Shown: positions 1-5,796, counted from the first letter of the stretch. The stretch: 5,936 bases of DNA from Gammaproteobacteria bacterium (GCA_029880105.1 JAOUPA010000115.1:1-5936), one strand, 5' to 3'. Numbers and translations: made by a program. The notes: generated by a model not told the origin, from the sequence alone.

Positions 1-767
1 GGAAAACAGGCCAGGCACTAAATATGGATATAATCCGTAGTCAGTATGGCATGAGAAAGGATGGGTCTGTTTTCCCGGTGGATATAGGTATTAGCAGGAT
101 GCCGTTGAAAAACGAAGTAAAAGTGGTAGGTATTATGCGAGATATTACTGACCGAGTCGAAGCTGAGAAAATAATGCAGCGTTCACAGGAAGAACTGGCC
201 GGACTTGTTCAATTACGAACAGTTGAGCTTGAGGAGGCAAACCAGAGATTATTGCACCTTGCGCGACATGATGCCCTGACTGGTCTGGCGAATCGAAACC
301 TGCTGGAAGAAAATTTAAAAGTGGCAATCGCTTATGCGCGAAGGAATGAAAAAAAAGTCGGTTTTATGTTCGTGGATCTTGATGGTTTTAAGGACATTAA
401 TGATGAGTATGGTCATGAAGTTGGTGATAGATTATTACAGGATGTTGCCAGGAAGCTGGAATCACATATTCGTATTGAGGATTGTGCATCCAGAATAGGC
501 GGGGATGAGTTTGTTTTAATGTTATTTGCCCTGGAAGATGGAAATAATGTATCGGTAGTGGCGCAGAGGATTATTGAAGATTTATCCAGGGGAATTATGA
601 TAAACAACAGCCAGGTTAAGGTGGGAGTCAGTATAGGAATTAGCCTGTTTCCCGATGATGCAGAAGATTGTAATCAGCTGGTTAAATGTGCTGATGAGGC
701 AATGTACCAGGTTAAACGATCAGGTAAAAACAATTACGGTTTTTATAATCAGATCAAGTCATCCTGA
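1..767 (+). CDS. PAS-GGDEF diguanylate cyclase, 5'-truncated by the window
   Basis: This is the C-terminal part of a probable cytoplasmic-facing diguanylate cyclase, which makes the second messenger c-di-GMP from two GTP. The frame is open to the left edge, so the first ATG at 24 is internal and the true start lies outside the window. Numbering from that ATG, residues 1-50 are the end of a PAS/PAC sensor domain (RKDGSVFPVDIGISRM, then GIMRDITDR). Residues about 45-80 form a Glu-rich, probably coiled-coil linker. The GGDEF domain starts at DALTGLANR (83-91), has the metal-ligand segment FVDLDGFK (116-123), an RIED motif (150-153) and an intact GGDEF (159-163). RIED sits exactly five residues before GGDEF, the position of the product-inhibition I-site, so feedback inhibition is expected. 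No EAL domain follows. The ligand sensed, and any upstream membrane or sensor part, cannot be seen. It converges on the copper-protein gene. Confidence 0.93.
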   Translation, partial: KTGQALNMDIIRSQYGMRKDGSVFPVDIGISRMPLKNEVKVVGIMRDITDRVEAEKIMQRSQEELAGLVQLRTVELEEANQRLLHLARHDALTGLANRNLLEENLKVAIAYARRNEKKVGFMFVDLDGFKDINDEYGHEVGDRLLQDVARKLESHIRIEDCASRIGGDEFVLMLFALEDGNNVSVVAQRIIEDLSRGIMINNSQVKVGVSIGISLFPDDAEDCNQLVKCADEAMYQVKRSGKNNYGFYNQIKSS

Positions 768-832
768 TTTTTTATCTGGCTTAAAAAAAATCAGGCGAGC
801 AACAGCCCGCCTGAAAAGTTACGGGTTCAGGC
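763..832. repeat. Alternating inverted repeats between convergent genes
   Basis: Four short arms alternate: CCTGA (763-767), TCAGG (791-795), CCTGA (810-814) and TCAGG (827-831). Each neighbouring pair can form a hairpin. Arms 1 and 2 extend to an 11-bp stem (763-773 with 785-795, closed by a T6/A6 run). Arms 2 and 3 form the terminator stem described separately. Arms 3 and 4 pair over 7 bp (GCCTGAA at 809-815 with TTCAGGC at 826-832). The stop codon of the plus-strand cyclase gene (765-767) lies in arm 1, and that of the minus-strand copper-protein gene (827-829) lies in arm 4. The arms are seen directly; which hairpin forms in either transcript is inference. Confidence 0.7.
783..814 (-). 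terminator. Rho-independent terminator of the copper-protein gene
   Basis: Read on the minus strand, a GC-rich hairpin is followed at once by eight T residues. The stem pairs 791-797 (TCAGGCG) with 808-814 (CGCCTGA), then has one A/C mismatch (798/807), two more G-C pairs (799-800 with 805-806) and an AACA loop at 801-804. The T-tract is the complement of the A-run at 783-790. It begins 12 bases after the stop codon of the minus-strand gene, so it fits as that gene's terminator. On the plus strand the hairpin is followed by AAAA, not T, so it is not a canonical terminator for the cyclase gene. Confidence 0.85.
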
Positions 833-1279
833 AACAAGTTTTTCGCATTGCTTAATGCAGTTTCGGCAGGAATCAGCACAGGCTTTACATTCTGGATGTT
901 TGTCTTCGTGTTTGCGGCATTCTTTCAGGCAATCTTTGCAGCTTTCAATACATACTTTGGTAAATGCTTTTAAATGTTTTGACTGATATGATGACAGCTT
1001 GGAAAGAGTGGAACACATGGCAAGCATTTCATTGACGGTATCGGCGCAATCAGCTACCGATGTATCACCTTTTTTAAATAGCAGCATGCAGTGATCAAGA
1101 CAGGCCTGGCCTTTTTTCAGGCAGTCCAGTGATGCATCAATGGTCGCTTCATATGGGTTGCTGCTATGATGATGTTTATGATCTTGTTCAGCAAAGGCAA
1201 GGCTGCTTCCTGTGAGAGCGATCGCTGCTGTGGCACCGGCTAATAGTTCACGACGGCTTAAAGATATATTTTCTGGCAT
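827..1279 (-). CDS. Tat-exported Csp1-like four-helix-bundle copper-storage protein
   Basis: This 150-residue protein matches the DUF326/Csp family, in which a four-helix bundle lined with cysteines binds many Cu(I) ions. A twin-arginine signal is clear: SRRELL at 8-13, a hydrophobic stretch at about 14-28, and a likely cleavage site AFA|E after residue 30. The protein should therefore be exported folded to the periplasm, as is known for Csp1 of methanotrophs; the cytoplasmic Csp3 type lacks the signal. The mature part starts with a His-rich patch (HKHHH, 34-38) and holds 14 cysteines (53, 60, 64, 78, 89, 110, 114, 117, 121, 131, 134, 138, 141, 145), many in CxxxC spacing typical of helices facing a metal core. 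Met65, Met85 and Met88 could add ligands. The ATG is preceded by AAGGA at good spacing. No copper exporter or chaperone lies beside it. Copper storage or detoxification is inferred from the family. Confidence 0.87.
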   Translation of the reverse strand: MPENISLSRRELLAGATAAIALTGSSLAFAEQDHKHHHSSNPYEATIDASLDCLKKGQACLDHCMLLFKKGDTSVADCADTVNEMLAMCSTLSKLSSYQSKHLKAFTKVCIESCKDCLKECRKHEDKHPECKACADSCRNCIKQCEKLVA

Positions 1280-1414
1280 GAGTGTTCCTTATTAATTAAT
1301 TTATACAAGGTAAATAATGTATATAAAATATAGAAGTAAAATCTGAAGATACAAAGTACTAGTAGTTATTTAATGCATTATTTTTACCGGGAGAAAGCTG
1401 AATTCTGTAAAATT
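1280..1414. other. AT-rich spacer between copper-protein and lysR genes
   Basis: This 135-base stretch lies between two minus-strand genes. It holds the copper-protein ribosome-binding site (AAGGA, read on the minus strand) and presumably its promoter. Two 10-bp palindromes are visible, ATTAATTAAT (1291-1300) and TAATGCATTA (1371-1380); both are pure or nearly pure A/T and may be chance. No strong intrinsic terminator for lysR is seen: the only pairing is a 6-bp A/T-rich TTTTAC/GTAAAA stem (1382-1387 with 1407-1412) with a 19-base loop. Read-through from lysR into the copper gene is therefore possible. No small ORF worth calling was found. Confidence 0.6.
1327..1354 (-). promoter_or_regulatory. 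Possible sigma70 promoter for the copper-protein gene
   Basis: On the minus strand a TTGTAT box (complement of 1349-1354) and a TATATT box (complement of 1327-1332) are separated by 16 bases, about 50 bases upstream of the ATG. Both boxes are imperfect and the spacer DNA is so AT-rich that chance matches are likely. I see no clear MerR/CueR-type dyad of the GGAAGGT kind, so copper control cannot be argued from this region. Confidence 0.3.
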
Positions 1415-2290
1415 TTAAATTTCACGATGTTCAGCTAGTAGCTGCAACATCATCCTGGCAGCATTAGACAGGGTACGTTCCGAATGATATGCCATACCAA
1501 GCTGGCGTTCCATTGTGAAATTATCAATATCCAGTACTGCCAGGTCAGCTGATTTCATTGCCAGGGGTAACACGCTCCAGCCGAGCCCAATAGATACCAT
1601 CATTTTTATAGTTTCAAGGTAATTGGTTTCCATGGCAATGTGTAGACGTTCAGTGTCCAGTCCGGGTACCTGTTCCAGCAAGGCGCGGGTGAAGGTGCCG
1701 GTTGAGGGTAGTATTGCTGGGTGTTTAATCACGTCTGCAATCGAAATGCTTTTTTTACTGGTCAGGCTGTGATCCCTGCTTACCATAATACTCAGCGGGT
1801 CATGCCAGATGATCTCTGTGCTCAGGTTGGTCGTGGTCTGTTCTGGCAAGGTGGCAATAGCCAGTTCAAGTTCGCCTTTTAAAACGCCTTCGCAGGCTTC
1901 TTCTGAATCCATGAATTCAATATCCAGATCTACGTTCGGATATTTTGCTGTATAACGACGCAGCACCGGTGGTAATCTATGCAGTCCAATGTGGTGGCTG
2001 GTGCCCAGCTTCAATTTACCACTGACCGTGCCGCTAAGGTTGCTTATGGCGCGTCGGCTTTCTTCAAGTTCAGCCAGGATACGTCTGGCGCTGGGCAACA
2101 GGGCTTCTCCAGCTTCAGTGAGCTGGACCTTTTTACCAATACGATCAAATAAGCGTACGCCCAGGGTCTGTTCAAGTGCTGAAATGCGTTTGCTGACTGC
2201 TGGTTGAGTAATATGTAGCTGCTCTGACGCCCTGGAGAATGACTGGGTGTCGCTAACGCTGATGAATGTCTGGAGATTGAGTATATCCAC
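1415..2290 (-). CDS. LysR-family transcriptional regulator, divergent from leuC
   Basis: This 291-residue protein has the normal length and layout of a LysR-type regulator. The N-terminus has the family's opening (LQTFISVSDTQSFSRASEQL) and a winged helix-turn-helix at about residues 18-37, with the recognition part TQPAVSKRI and then LGVRLFDR. A linker helix follows to about 88, and the effector-binding domain runs from about GKLKLGTSHH (91-100) to the end. The start is GTG at 2288-2290. An in-frame TAG lies four codons upstream, and AGGAA sits six bases before the GTG, so no longer in-frame start is available. The gene is divergent from leuC with 105 bases between them, so it probably regulates leuC and itself. 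The effector is not evident from sequence; a leucine-pathway intermediate such as isopropylmalate would be a reasonable guess only. It is not recognisable as E. coli LeuO or any named regulator, so no symbol is given. Confidence 0.92.
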   Translation of the reverse strand: MDILNLQTFISVSDTQSFSRASEQLHITQPAVSKRISALEQTLGVRLFDRIGKKVQLTEAGEALLPSARRILAELEESRRAISNLSGTVSGKLKLGTSHHIGLHRLPPVLRRYTAKYPNVDLDIEFMDSEEACEGVLKGELELAIATLPEQTTTNLSTEIIWHDPLSIMVSRDHSLTSKKSISIADVIKHPAILPSTGTFTRALLEQVPGLDTERLHIAMETNYLETIKMMVSIGLGWSVLPLAMKSADLAVLDIDNFTMERQLGMAYHSERTLSNAARMMLQLLAEHREI

Positions 2291-2296
2291 ATGAGT

Positions 2297-2301
2297 TTCC
2301 T
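2297..2301 (-). promoter_or_regulatory. lysR ribosome-binding site that fixes the GTG start
   Basis: On the minus strand AGGAA stands six bases before GTG (2288-2290) and four bases before an overlapping out-of-frame ATG (2290-2292). Only the GTG opens the LysR frame, whose N-terminus then matches the family. The site's last two bases on the plus strand (2300-2301) fall inside the LysR-type dyad, so operator and ribosome-binding site touch. Confidence 0.7.
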
Positions 2302-2318
2302 ATTCCTGTTTGGAATAG
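2300..2318. promoter_or_regulatory. Putative LysR-regulator operator (T-N11-A dyad)
   Basis: A perfect 7-bp inverted repeat, CTATTCC (2300-2306) and GGAATAG (2312-2318), surrounds the 5-base centre TGTTT. Its inner part TTCC-N5-GGAA fits the T-N11-A pattern known for LysR-family binding sites (T2303, A2315). It lies in the divergent gap, ten bases from the lysR start and directly against the proposed leuC -35 box. This position suits autorepression of lysR and control of leuC by RNA-polymerase contact. The palindrome is seen directly; that this particular LysR protein binds it is inference. A second binding site, usual for the family, is not obvious. Confidence 0.7.
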
Positions 2319-2347
2319 TTTATATGAAAAAGATGAATTTGTATTAT
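2319..2347 (+). promoter_or_regulatory. Probable leuC promoter (sigma70)
   Basis: TTTATA (2319-2324, four of six consensus matches) and TATTAT (2342-2347, five of six) are 17 bases apart, the ideal spacing. Transcription would begin near 2354, leaving about 40 bases of leader. The weak -35 box next to the LysR-type dyad is what an activator-dependent promoter would look like. A weaker alternative is TTGTAT (2339-2344) with TAGACT (2362-2367). There is no room for a leucine-rich leader peptide and attenuator of the E. coli leuL kind. Confidence 0.45.
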
Positions 2348-2381
2348 GTATTATTCAGGCATAGACTTTTCCCTCTAAGTT

Positions 2382-2387
2382 AGGAGG
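2382..2387 (+). promoter_or_regulatory. Strong leuC ribosome-binding site
   Basis: A full AGGAGG Shine-Dalgarno sequence stands eight bases before the leuC ATG at 2396. It is the best ribosome-binding site in the window and confirms the start. Confidence 0.85.
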
Positions 2388-2395
2388 AATACGGC

Positions 2396-3799
2396 ATGTC
2401 AGCACAGACACTTTATGACAAATTATTTGATGCCCATGTGGTACGCATGGAAGACGATGGTACAGCCCTGTTATATATCGATCGTCACCTGGTTCATGAA
2501 GTTACTTCTCCCCAGGCTTTTGAAGGCCTGCGTATTGCGGGGCGTAAGCCCTGGCGTACAGATACTGCGTTGGCCGTACCCGATCATAATGTGCCTACCA
2601 GTCACCGTGACCAGGGTATTATTGACCCTGTTGCCCGTACCCAGGTGGAAACACTGGATGCCAATTGCCGTGAATTCGGCATTACTGAATTTGCCATGGA
2701 TGATATCCGTCAGGGTATTGTTCATGTTATTGGCCCTGAACAGGGAGCCACTTTGCCGGGCATGACCCTGGTGTGTGGTGATTCCCATACTGCTACCCAC
2801 GGTGCATTTGGAACATTGGCTTTTGGTATTGGTACCTCTGAAGTTGAACATGTGCTGGCGACCCAGTGCCTGTTGCAGAAAAAAATGAAAAATATGCGGG
2901 TCAATATAGAAGGTGTCCTGGGTGCAGGCGTAACGGCCAAGGACATAGTGCTGGCAGTGATTGGTAAAATCGGTACGGCCGGTGGCACGGGTTATGCCAT
3001 GGAATTTGCTGGTAGTGCTATTCGTAAATTATCCATGGAAGGCCGTATGACGATCTGTAATATGGCTATAGAAGCCGGTGCCAGGGTGGGTCTGGTTGCA
3101 GTGGATGATACGACTATCGAGTTTGTTAAAGGACGGCCATATGCACCTGAGGGTCATCTCTGGGATCAGGCGGTTAGTGCCTGGAAACAGCTGGTGAGTG
3201 ATGAGGATGCCGTATTTGATACAGAAATTACCATTGATGCTGCCAGTATCAAACCCCAGGTAACCTGGGGAACGTCACCGGAAATGGTGGTGGCAGTGGA
3301 TGACAGGGTGCCAGACCCGGCAGTTGAAGTAGACCAGGTAAAATCCAGTGGTATGCAGAAAGCGCTGGATTATATGGGGCTCAGTGCCAGTATGCCGGTG
3401 AATGAAATCAGCATTGATAAGGTGTTTATCGGTTCCTGCACAAACTCACGTCTGGAAGACCTGCAACAGGCAGCCGAAGTCATTAAAGGACGTAAAGTCG
3501 CTGCGAATGTTAAGCAGGCCTTAGTCGTGCCTGGTTCCGGGTTGATTAAACAACGCGCCGAAGAGCTGGGACTGGATAAAATTTTTATTGCTGCCGGATT
3601 TGAATGGCGTGATCCGGGGTGCTCCATGTGCCTGGCAATGAATGCTGATCGTCTTGAACCCGGTGAGCGTTGTGCTTCAACTTCAAATCGAAATTTTGAA
3701 GGTCGTCAGGGTCAGGGTGGTCGAACTCACCTGGTGAGCCCTGCTATGGCAGCGGCAGCTGCTATTGCAGGTCACTTTGTCGATGTAAGAAACTTTTAA
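2396..3799 (+). CDS. leuC: 3-isopropylmalate dehydratase large subunit
   Basis: LeuC is the catalytic [4Fe-4S] subunit of isopropylmalate isomerase. With LeuD it converts 2-isopropylmalate to 3-isopropylmalate in leucine synthesis, in the cytoplasm. The 467 residues agree with the bacterial two-subunit enzyme (about 466 in E. coli). Aconitase-family marks are present: PDHNVPT (62-68), GDSHTATHGAFGT (128-140), GIGTSEVEHVLATQ (144-157), IGSCTNSRLEDL (345-356) and DPGCSMCLAMN (406-416). Cys348, Cys409 and Cys412 are the three cluster ligands, close to the E. coli positions 347, 407 and 410. A C-terminal NRNFEGRQG (431-439) supports substrate-binding Arg residues. The protein appears intact. It is the first gene of the operon, behind the LysR-type operator, and its stop overlaps the ribosome-binding site of the following small gene. 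Confidence 0.98.
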   Translation: MSAQTLYDKLFDAHVVRMEDDGTALLYIDRHLVHEVTSPQAFEGLRIAGRKPWRTDTALAVPDHNVPTSHRDQGIIDPVARTQVETLDANCREFGITEFAMDDIRQGIVHVIGPEQGATLPGMTLVCGDSHTATHGAFGTLAFGIGTSEVEHVLATQCLLQKKMKNMRVNIEGVLGAGVTAKDIVLAVIGKIGTAGGTGYAMEFAGSAIRKLSMEGRMTICNMAIEAGARVGLVAVDDTTIEFVKGRPYAPEGHLWDQAVSAWKQLVSDEDAVFDTEITIDAASIKPQVTWGTSPEMVVAVDDRVPDPAVEVDQVKSSGMQKALDYMGLSASMPVNEISIDKVFIGSCTNSRLEDLQQAAEVIKGRKVAANVKQALVVPGSGLIKQRAEELGLDKIFIAAGFEWRDPGCSMCLAMNADRLEPGERCASTSNRNFEGRQGQGGRTHLVSPAMAAAAAIAGHFVDVRNF

Positions 3800-3808
3800 G
3801 GTGTCGTG

Positions 3809-3958
3809 ATGAAAACAATTATTAATCTGTTTTTTTTAATAAACTTTTTTCTGCTCGCAGCCTGTACCAATACCCTGGAAGGAGTTGGTAAGGACCTGGA
3901 GAAAATAGGTAAAAATATTCAGGACAACATTGAACGTGTTACCGAGAAAGAAGAATAG
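3809..3958 (+). CDS. Small entericidin A/B-type lipoprotein within leu operon
   Basis: A 49-codon frame fills the gap between leuC and leuD. It encodes a short signal peptide (MKTIINLFF, then a hydrophobic core) ending in a lipobox LAAC (16-19), so Cys19 should be lipidated. Residue +2 is Thr, which favours the outer membrane. The mature part, about 31 residues, begins CTNTLEGVGKDLEKIGKNI and is a charged amphipathic helix. The C-N-T-x-x-G-x-G-x-D/E-x-x-x-x-G pattern is that of entericidins EcnA/EcnB, the small lipoproteins of E. coli linked to a toxin-antidote pair and stress lysis. AAGG (3798-3801) lies seven bases before the ATG and overlaps the leuC stop. The gap to leuC is nine bases and to leuD fifteen, so it should be co-transcribed. 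Only one such gene is present, not an EcnA/EcnB pair. Its role is unknown; the family call rests on the short motif. Confidence 0.85.
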   Translation: MKTIINLFFLINFFLLAACTNTLEGVGKDLEKIGKNIQDNIERVTEKEE

Positions 3959-3960
3959 TT

Positions 3961-3965
3961 GAGAG
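3961..3965 (+). promoter_or_regulatory. leuD ribosome-binding site choosing the ATG at 3974
   Basis: GAGAG stands eight bases before ATG 3974. A TTG at 3959 in the same frame would add five residues (MRDHL), but it abuts the lipoprotein stop codon, and the resulting N-terminus would lack the family match. The ATG gives MEKFTRLTG, which aligns with the known LeuD start (E. coli MAEKFIKHTG). Confidence 0.7.
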
Positions 3966-3973
3966 ATCATTTA

Positions 3974-4609
3974 ATGGAAAAATTTACCAGACTAACCGGG
4001 ATAGTGGCACCGCTCGATCGACCTAATGTTGATACTGATGCCATTATTCCCAAGCAGTATTTAAAATCAATCAAGCGTAGTGGTTTTGGACCTAATGCTT
4101 TTGATGACTGGCGTTACCTGGATGCAGGTGAGCCAGGTATCGACAACTCAACCCGCCGAGTGAATAAAGATTTTATATTAAACCAGTCACCCTATGACCA
4201 GTCATCTATTTTACTGGCGCGTGAAAATTTTGGTTGCGGCTCATCACGAGAACATGCCGTCTGGGCATTAACCGACTTTGGTTTTCGTGTTGTGATTGCT
4301 CCCAGTTTTGCGGATATCTTTTTTAATAACAGTTTTAAAAATGGCTTATTGCCTATCGCACTGGATGCGGCTGTTGTGGATGATTTATTTAAAGCAGTCG
4401 ATGGTAAAAAAGGCTACCAGTTAACGGTTGATCTTGATCAGCAGAAAATTATTACTGAAGATAATAATGAAATCGCTTTTGAGGTTGATGAGTTCCGTAA
4501 ATACTGTTTGTTAAATGGTCTGGATGATATTGGACTGACTTTACAGCATGCTGATGATATTCGTACTTATGAACAGCGTATGAAACAGGTGACGCCCTGG
4601 TTATTTTGA
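3974..4609 (+). CDS. leuD: 3-isopropylmalate dehydratase small subunit
   Basis: LeuD is the swivel-domain subunit that pairs with LeuC to form the isopropylmalate isomerase of leucine synthesis. From the ATG it has 211 residues, slightly longer than E. coli LeuD (201). The N-terminal signature PLDRPNVDTDAIIPKQYLKS (13-32) and the active-site loop LLARENFGCGSSREHAVWAL (80-99), with its conserved GSSREHA, mark it clearly. Further family segments are APSFADIFFNNSFKNGLLPI and a C-terminal tail ending in PWLF. It is intact. It lies 15 bases after the small lipoprotein gene and 45 bases before leuB, on the same strand, so one leuC-lipoprotein-leuD-leuB message is likely. Confidence 0.97.
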   Translation: MEKFTRLTGIVAPLDRPNVDTDAIIPKQYLKSIKRSGFGPNAFDDWRYLDAGEPGIDNSTRRVNKDFILNQSPYDQSSILLARENFGCGSSREHAVWALTDFGFRVVIAPSFADIFFNNSFKNGLLPIALDAAVVDDLFKAVDGKKGYQLTVDLDQQKIITEDNNEIAFEVDEFRKYCLLNGLDDIGLTLQHADDIRTYEQRMKQVTPWLF

Positions 4610-4654
4610 GTGCTGATTTCAGAATTGCAAAGATAAAGAAATAAGGTAATTAAT

Positions 4655-5731
4655 ATGACACAGAAAATTGCGATTTTACCCGGTGATGGTATTGGTCCGG
4701 AAATTGTTGCGGAAGCAGTCAAGCTAATTGATTTTTTAAAGGCAGAAGGTTCTCTTGATGTTATCACTGAAGAAGCACCAGTCGGTGGTGCCGGTTATGA
4801 TGCAGCAGGTGATCCTTTGCCAGAAGCTACTTTAAAACTGGCACGAGAATCTGATGCTATTTTGTTAGGCGCTGTGGGTGGTCCCCAGTATGAGTCGCTG
4901 CCCCGTGACAAGCGTCCTGAAAAAGGTCTGCTGGGTTTGCGTTCAGAGTTGACACTGTTTTCCAATTTGCGTCCGGCAATTTTATATCCACAACTGGCAG
5001 ATGCTTCGTCTTTAAAAGCTGAAATTGTGGCCGGCCTGGATATTATGATTGTACGCGAATTAACAGGTGGTATTTATTTTGGTGCTCCCCGTGGAATAGA
5101 AGATCGTAACGGGGAAAGATATGGCTATAACACGGCCGGTTATGCTGAAAGTGAAATCGAGCGTATCGGTCGTTCGGCATTCGATATTGCCATGAAACGC
5201 GGTAAATCGGTATGTTCAGTTGATAAAGCCAATGTGCTGGAAGTATCCGAGTTATGGCGTGAGGTCATGGAGCGTGTGGCAAAAGATTATCCCGAGGTTG
5301 AGCTGAGTCATATGTATGTTGATAACGCAGCCATGCAATTAGTGAAATGGCCCAAGCAGTTTGATGTCATGGTTACCAGTAATATGTTTGGTGATATTCT
5401 GTCTGATGCGGCCGCGATGTTAACCGGTTCTATTGGTATGTTGCCTTCAGCATCGCTGGATGCAAATGGCAAAGGTATGTATGAACCTATCCATGGTTCA
5501 GCGCCGGATATTGCTGGCAAAGGTGTGGCTAATCCACTGGCAACTATTTTATCTGTTGCCATGATGCTGCGTTATAGTCTGAATAATTCTGCAGTTGCAG
5601 AGCGCATTGAAAATGCAGTTGGCAAAGTACTGGATAAAGGTCTGCGCACGCCTGACATTATGTCAGAGGGTTGTGAAGAAGTGGGTACGGTTGCAATGGG
5701 TGATGCAGTACTTGAGGCTTTGAAAGCATAA
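4655..5731 (+). CDS. leuB: 3-isopropylmalate dehydrogenase
   Basis: LeuB oxidises and decarboxylates 3-isopropylmalate to 2-oxoisocaproate with NAD+ and a divalent metal, the step before the final transamination to leucine; it acts as a cytoplasmic homodimer. The 358 residues match the usual length. Visible marks are LPGDGIGPEI (8-17), the substrate arginines in LLGLRSELTLFSNLRP (92-107: Arg96, Arg106), Arg134 in VRELTGGIYFG, Lys191 in SVDKANVLE, Asp223 in YVDNAAMQLV, and the family signature NMFGDILSDAAAMLTGSIG (243-261) with metal-binding Asp247 and Asp251. The nucleotide loop EPIHGSAPDIAGKGVANP (277-294) carries the Asp (285) typical of NAD+ rather than NADP+ use. AAGG at 4643-4646 lies eight bases before the ATG. 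The protein appears complete and follows leuD in the operon. Confidence 0.98.
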   Translation: MTQKIAILPGDGIGPEIVAEAVKLIDFLKAEGSLDVITEEAPVGGAGYDAAGDPLPEATLKLARESDAILLGAVGGPQYESLPRDKRPEKGLLGLRSELTLFSNLRPAILYPQLADASSLKAEIVAGLDIMIVRELTGGIYFGAPRGIEDRNGERYGYNTAGYAESEIERIGRSAFDIAMKRGKSVCSVDKANVLEVSELWREVMERVAKDYPEVELSHMYVDNAAMQLVKWPKQFDVMVTSNMFGDILSDAAAMLTGSIGMLPSASLDANGKGMYEPIHGSAPDIAGKGVANPLATILSVAMMLRYSLNNSAVAERIENAVGKVLDKGLRTPDIMSEGCEEVGTVAMGDAVLEALKA

Positions 5732-5796
5732 GTGAAATTTGTGCTTCCTGAAGCTTCAAGACGATAAACGATTTTGATTTTTAAAGGTGAATAAAC
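5732..5796 (+). other. Gap between leuB and asd, no clear terminator
   Basis: This 65-base gap contains the palindrome TGAAGCTTCA (5749-5758), but no T-run follows it directly, so it is not a convincing intrinsic terminator. AAGGTG (5784-5789) is the asd ribosome-binding site. Read-through from leuB into asd is therefore plausible. A separate asd promoter cannot be picked out with confidence. Confidence 0.5.

Noticed and set aside
1291..1380. ATTAATTAAT and TAATGCATTA palindromes as copper-responsive operators
   Set aside because: They do not resemble known CueR or CsoR sites and such A/T palindromes arise easily in this composition.
1382..1412. TTTTAC/GTAAAA pairing as a lysR terminator
   Set aside because: Only six A/T-rich pairs with a 19-base loop; too weak to call.
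2044..2292. 82-codon minus-strand ORF starting at the ATG that overlaps the lysR GTG
   Set aside because: It runs inside lysR in another frame and shows no recognisable domain; LysR in the GTG frame is clearly the real product. Kept only as a possible decoy initiation site.
3830..3837. T8 run in the lipoprotein signal peptide as a phase-variation tract
   Set aside because: Eight T residues are common in AT-rich signal-peptide codons (Phe-Phe-Leu here), the frame is intact, and a similar A8 run occurs in the cyclase gene at 349-356. No evidence of switching.
3959..3973. TTG start for leuD adding five residues
   Set aside because: The ATG at 3974 has suitable Shine-Dalgarno spacing and gives the N-terminus expected for LeuD.
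5749..5758. TGAAGCTTCA palindrome as a terminator after leuB
   Set aside because: It is short, has no loop and no adjoining T-run; more likely chance or a minor structure.
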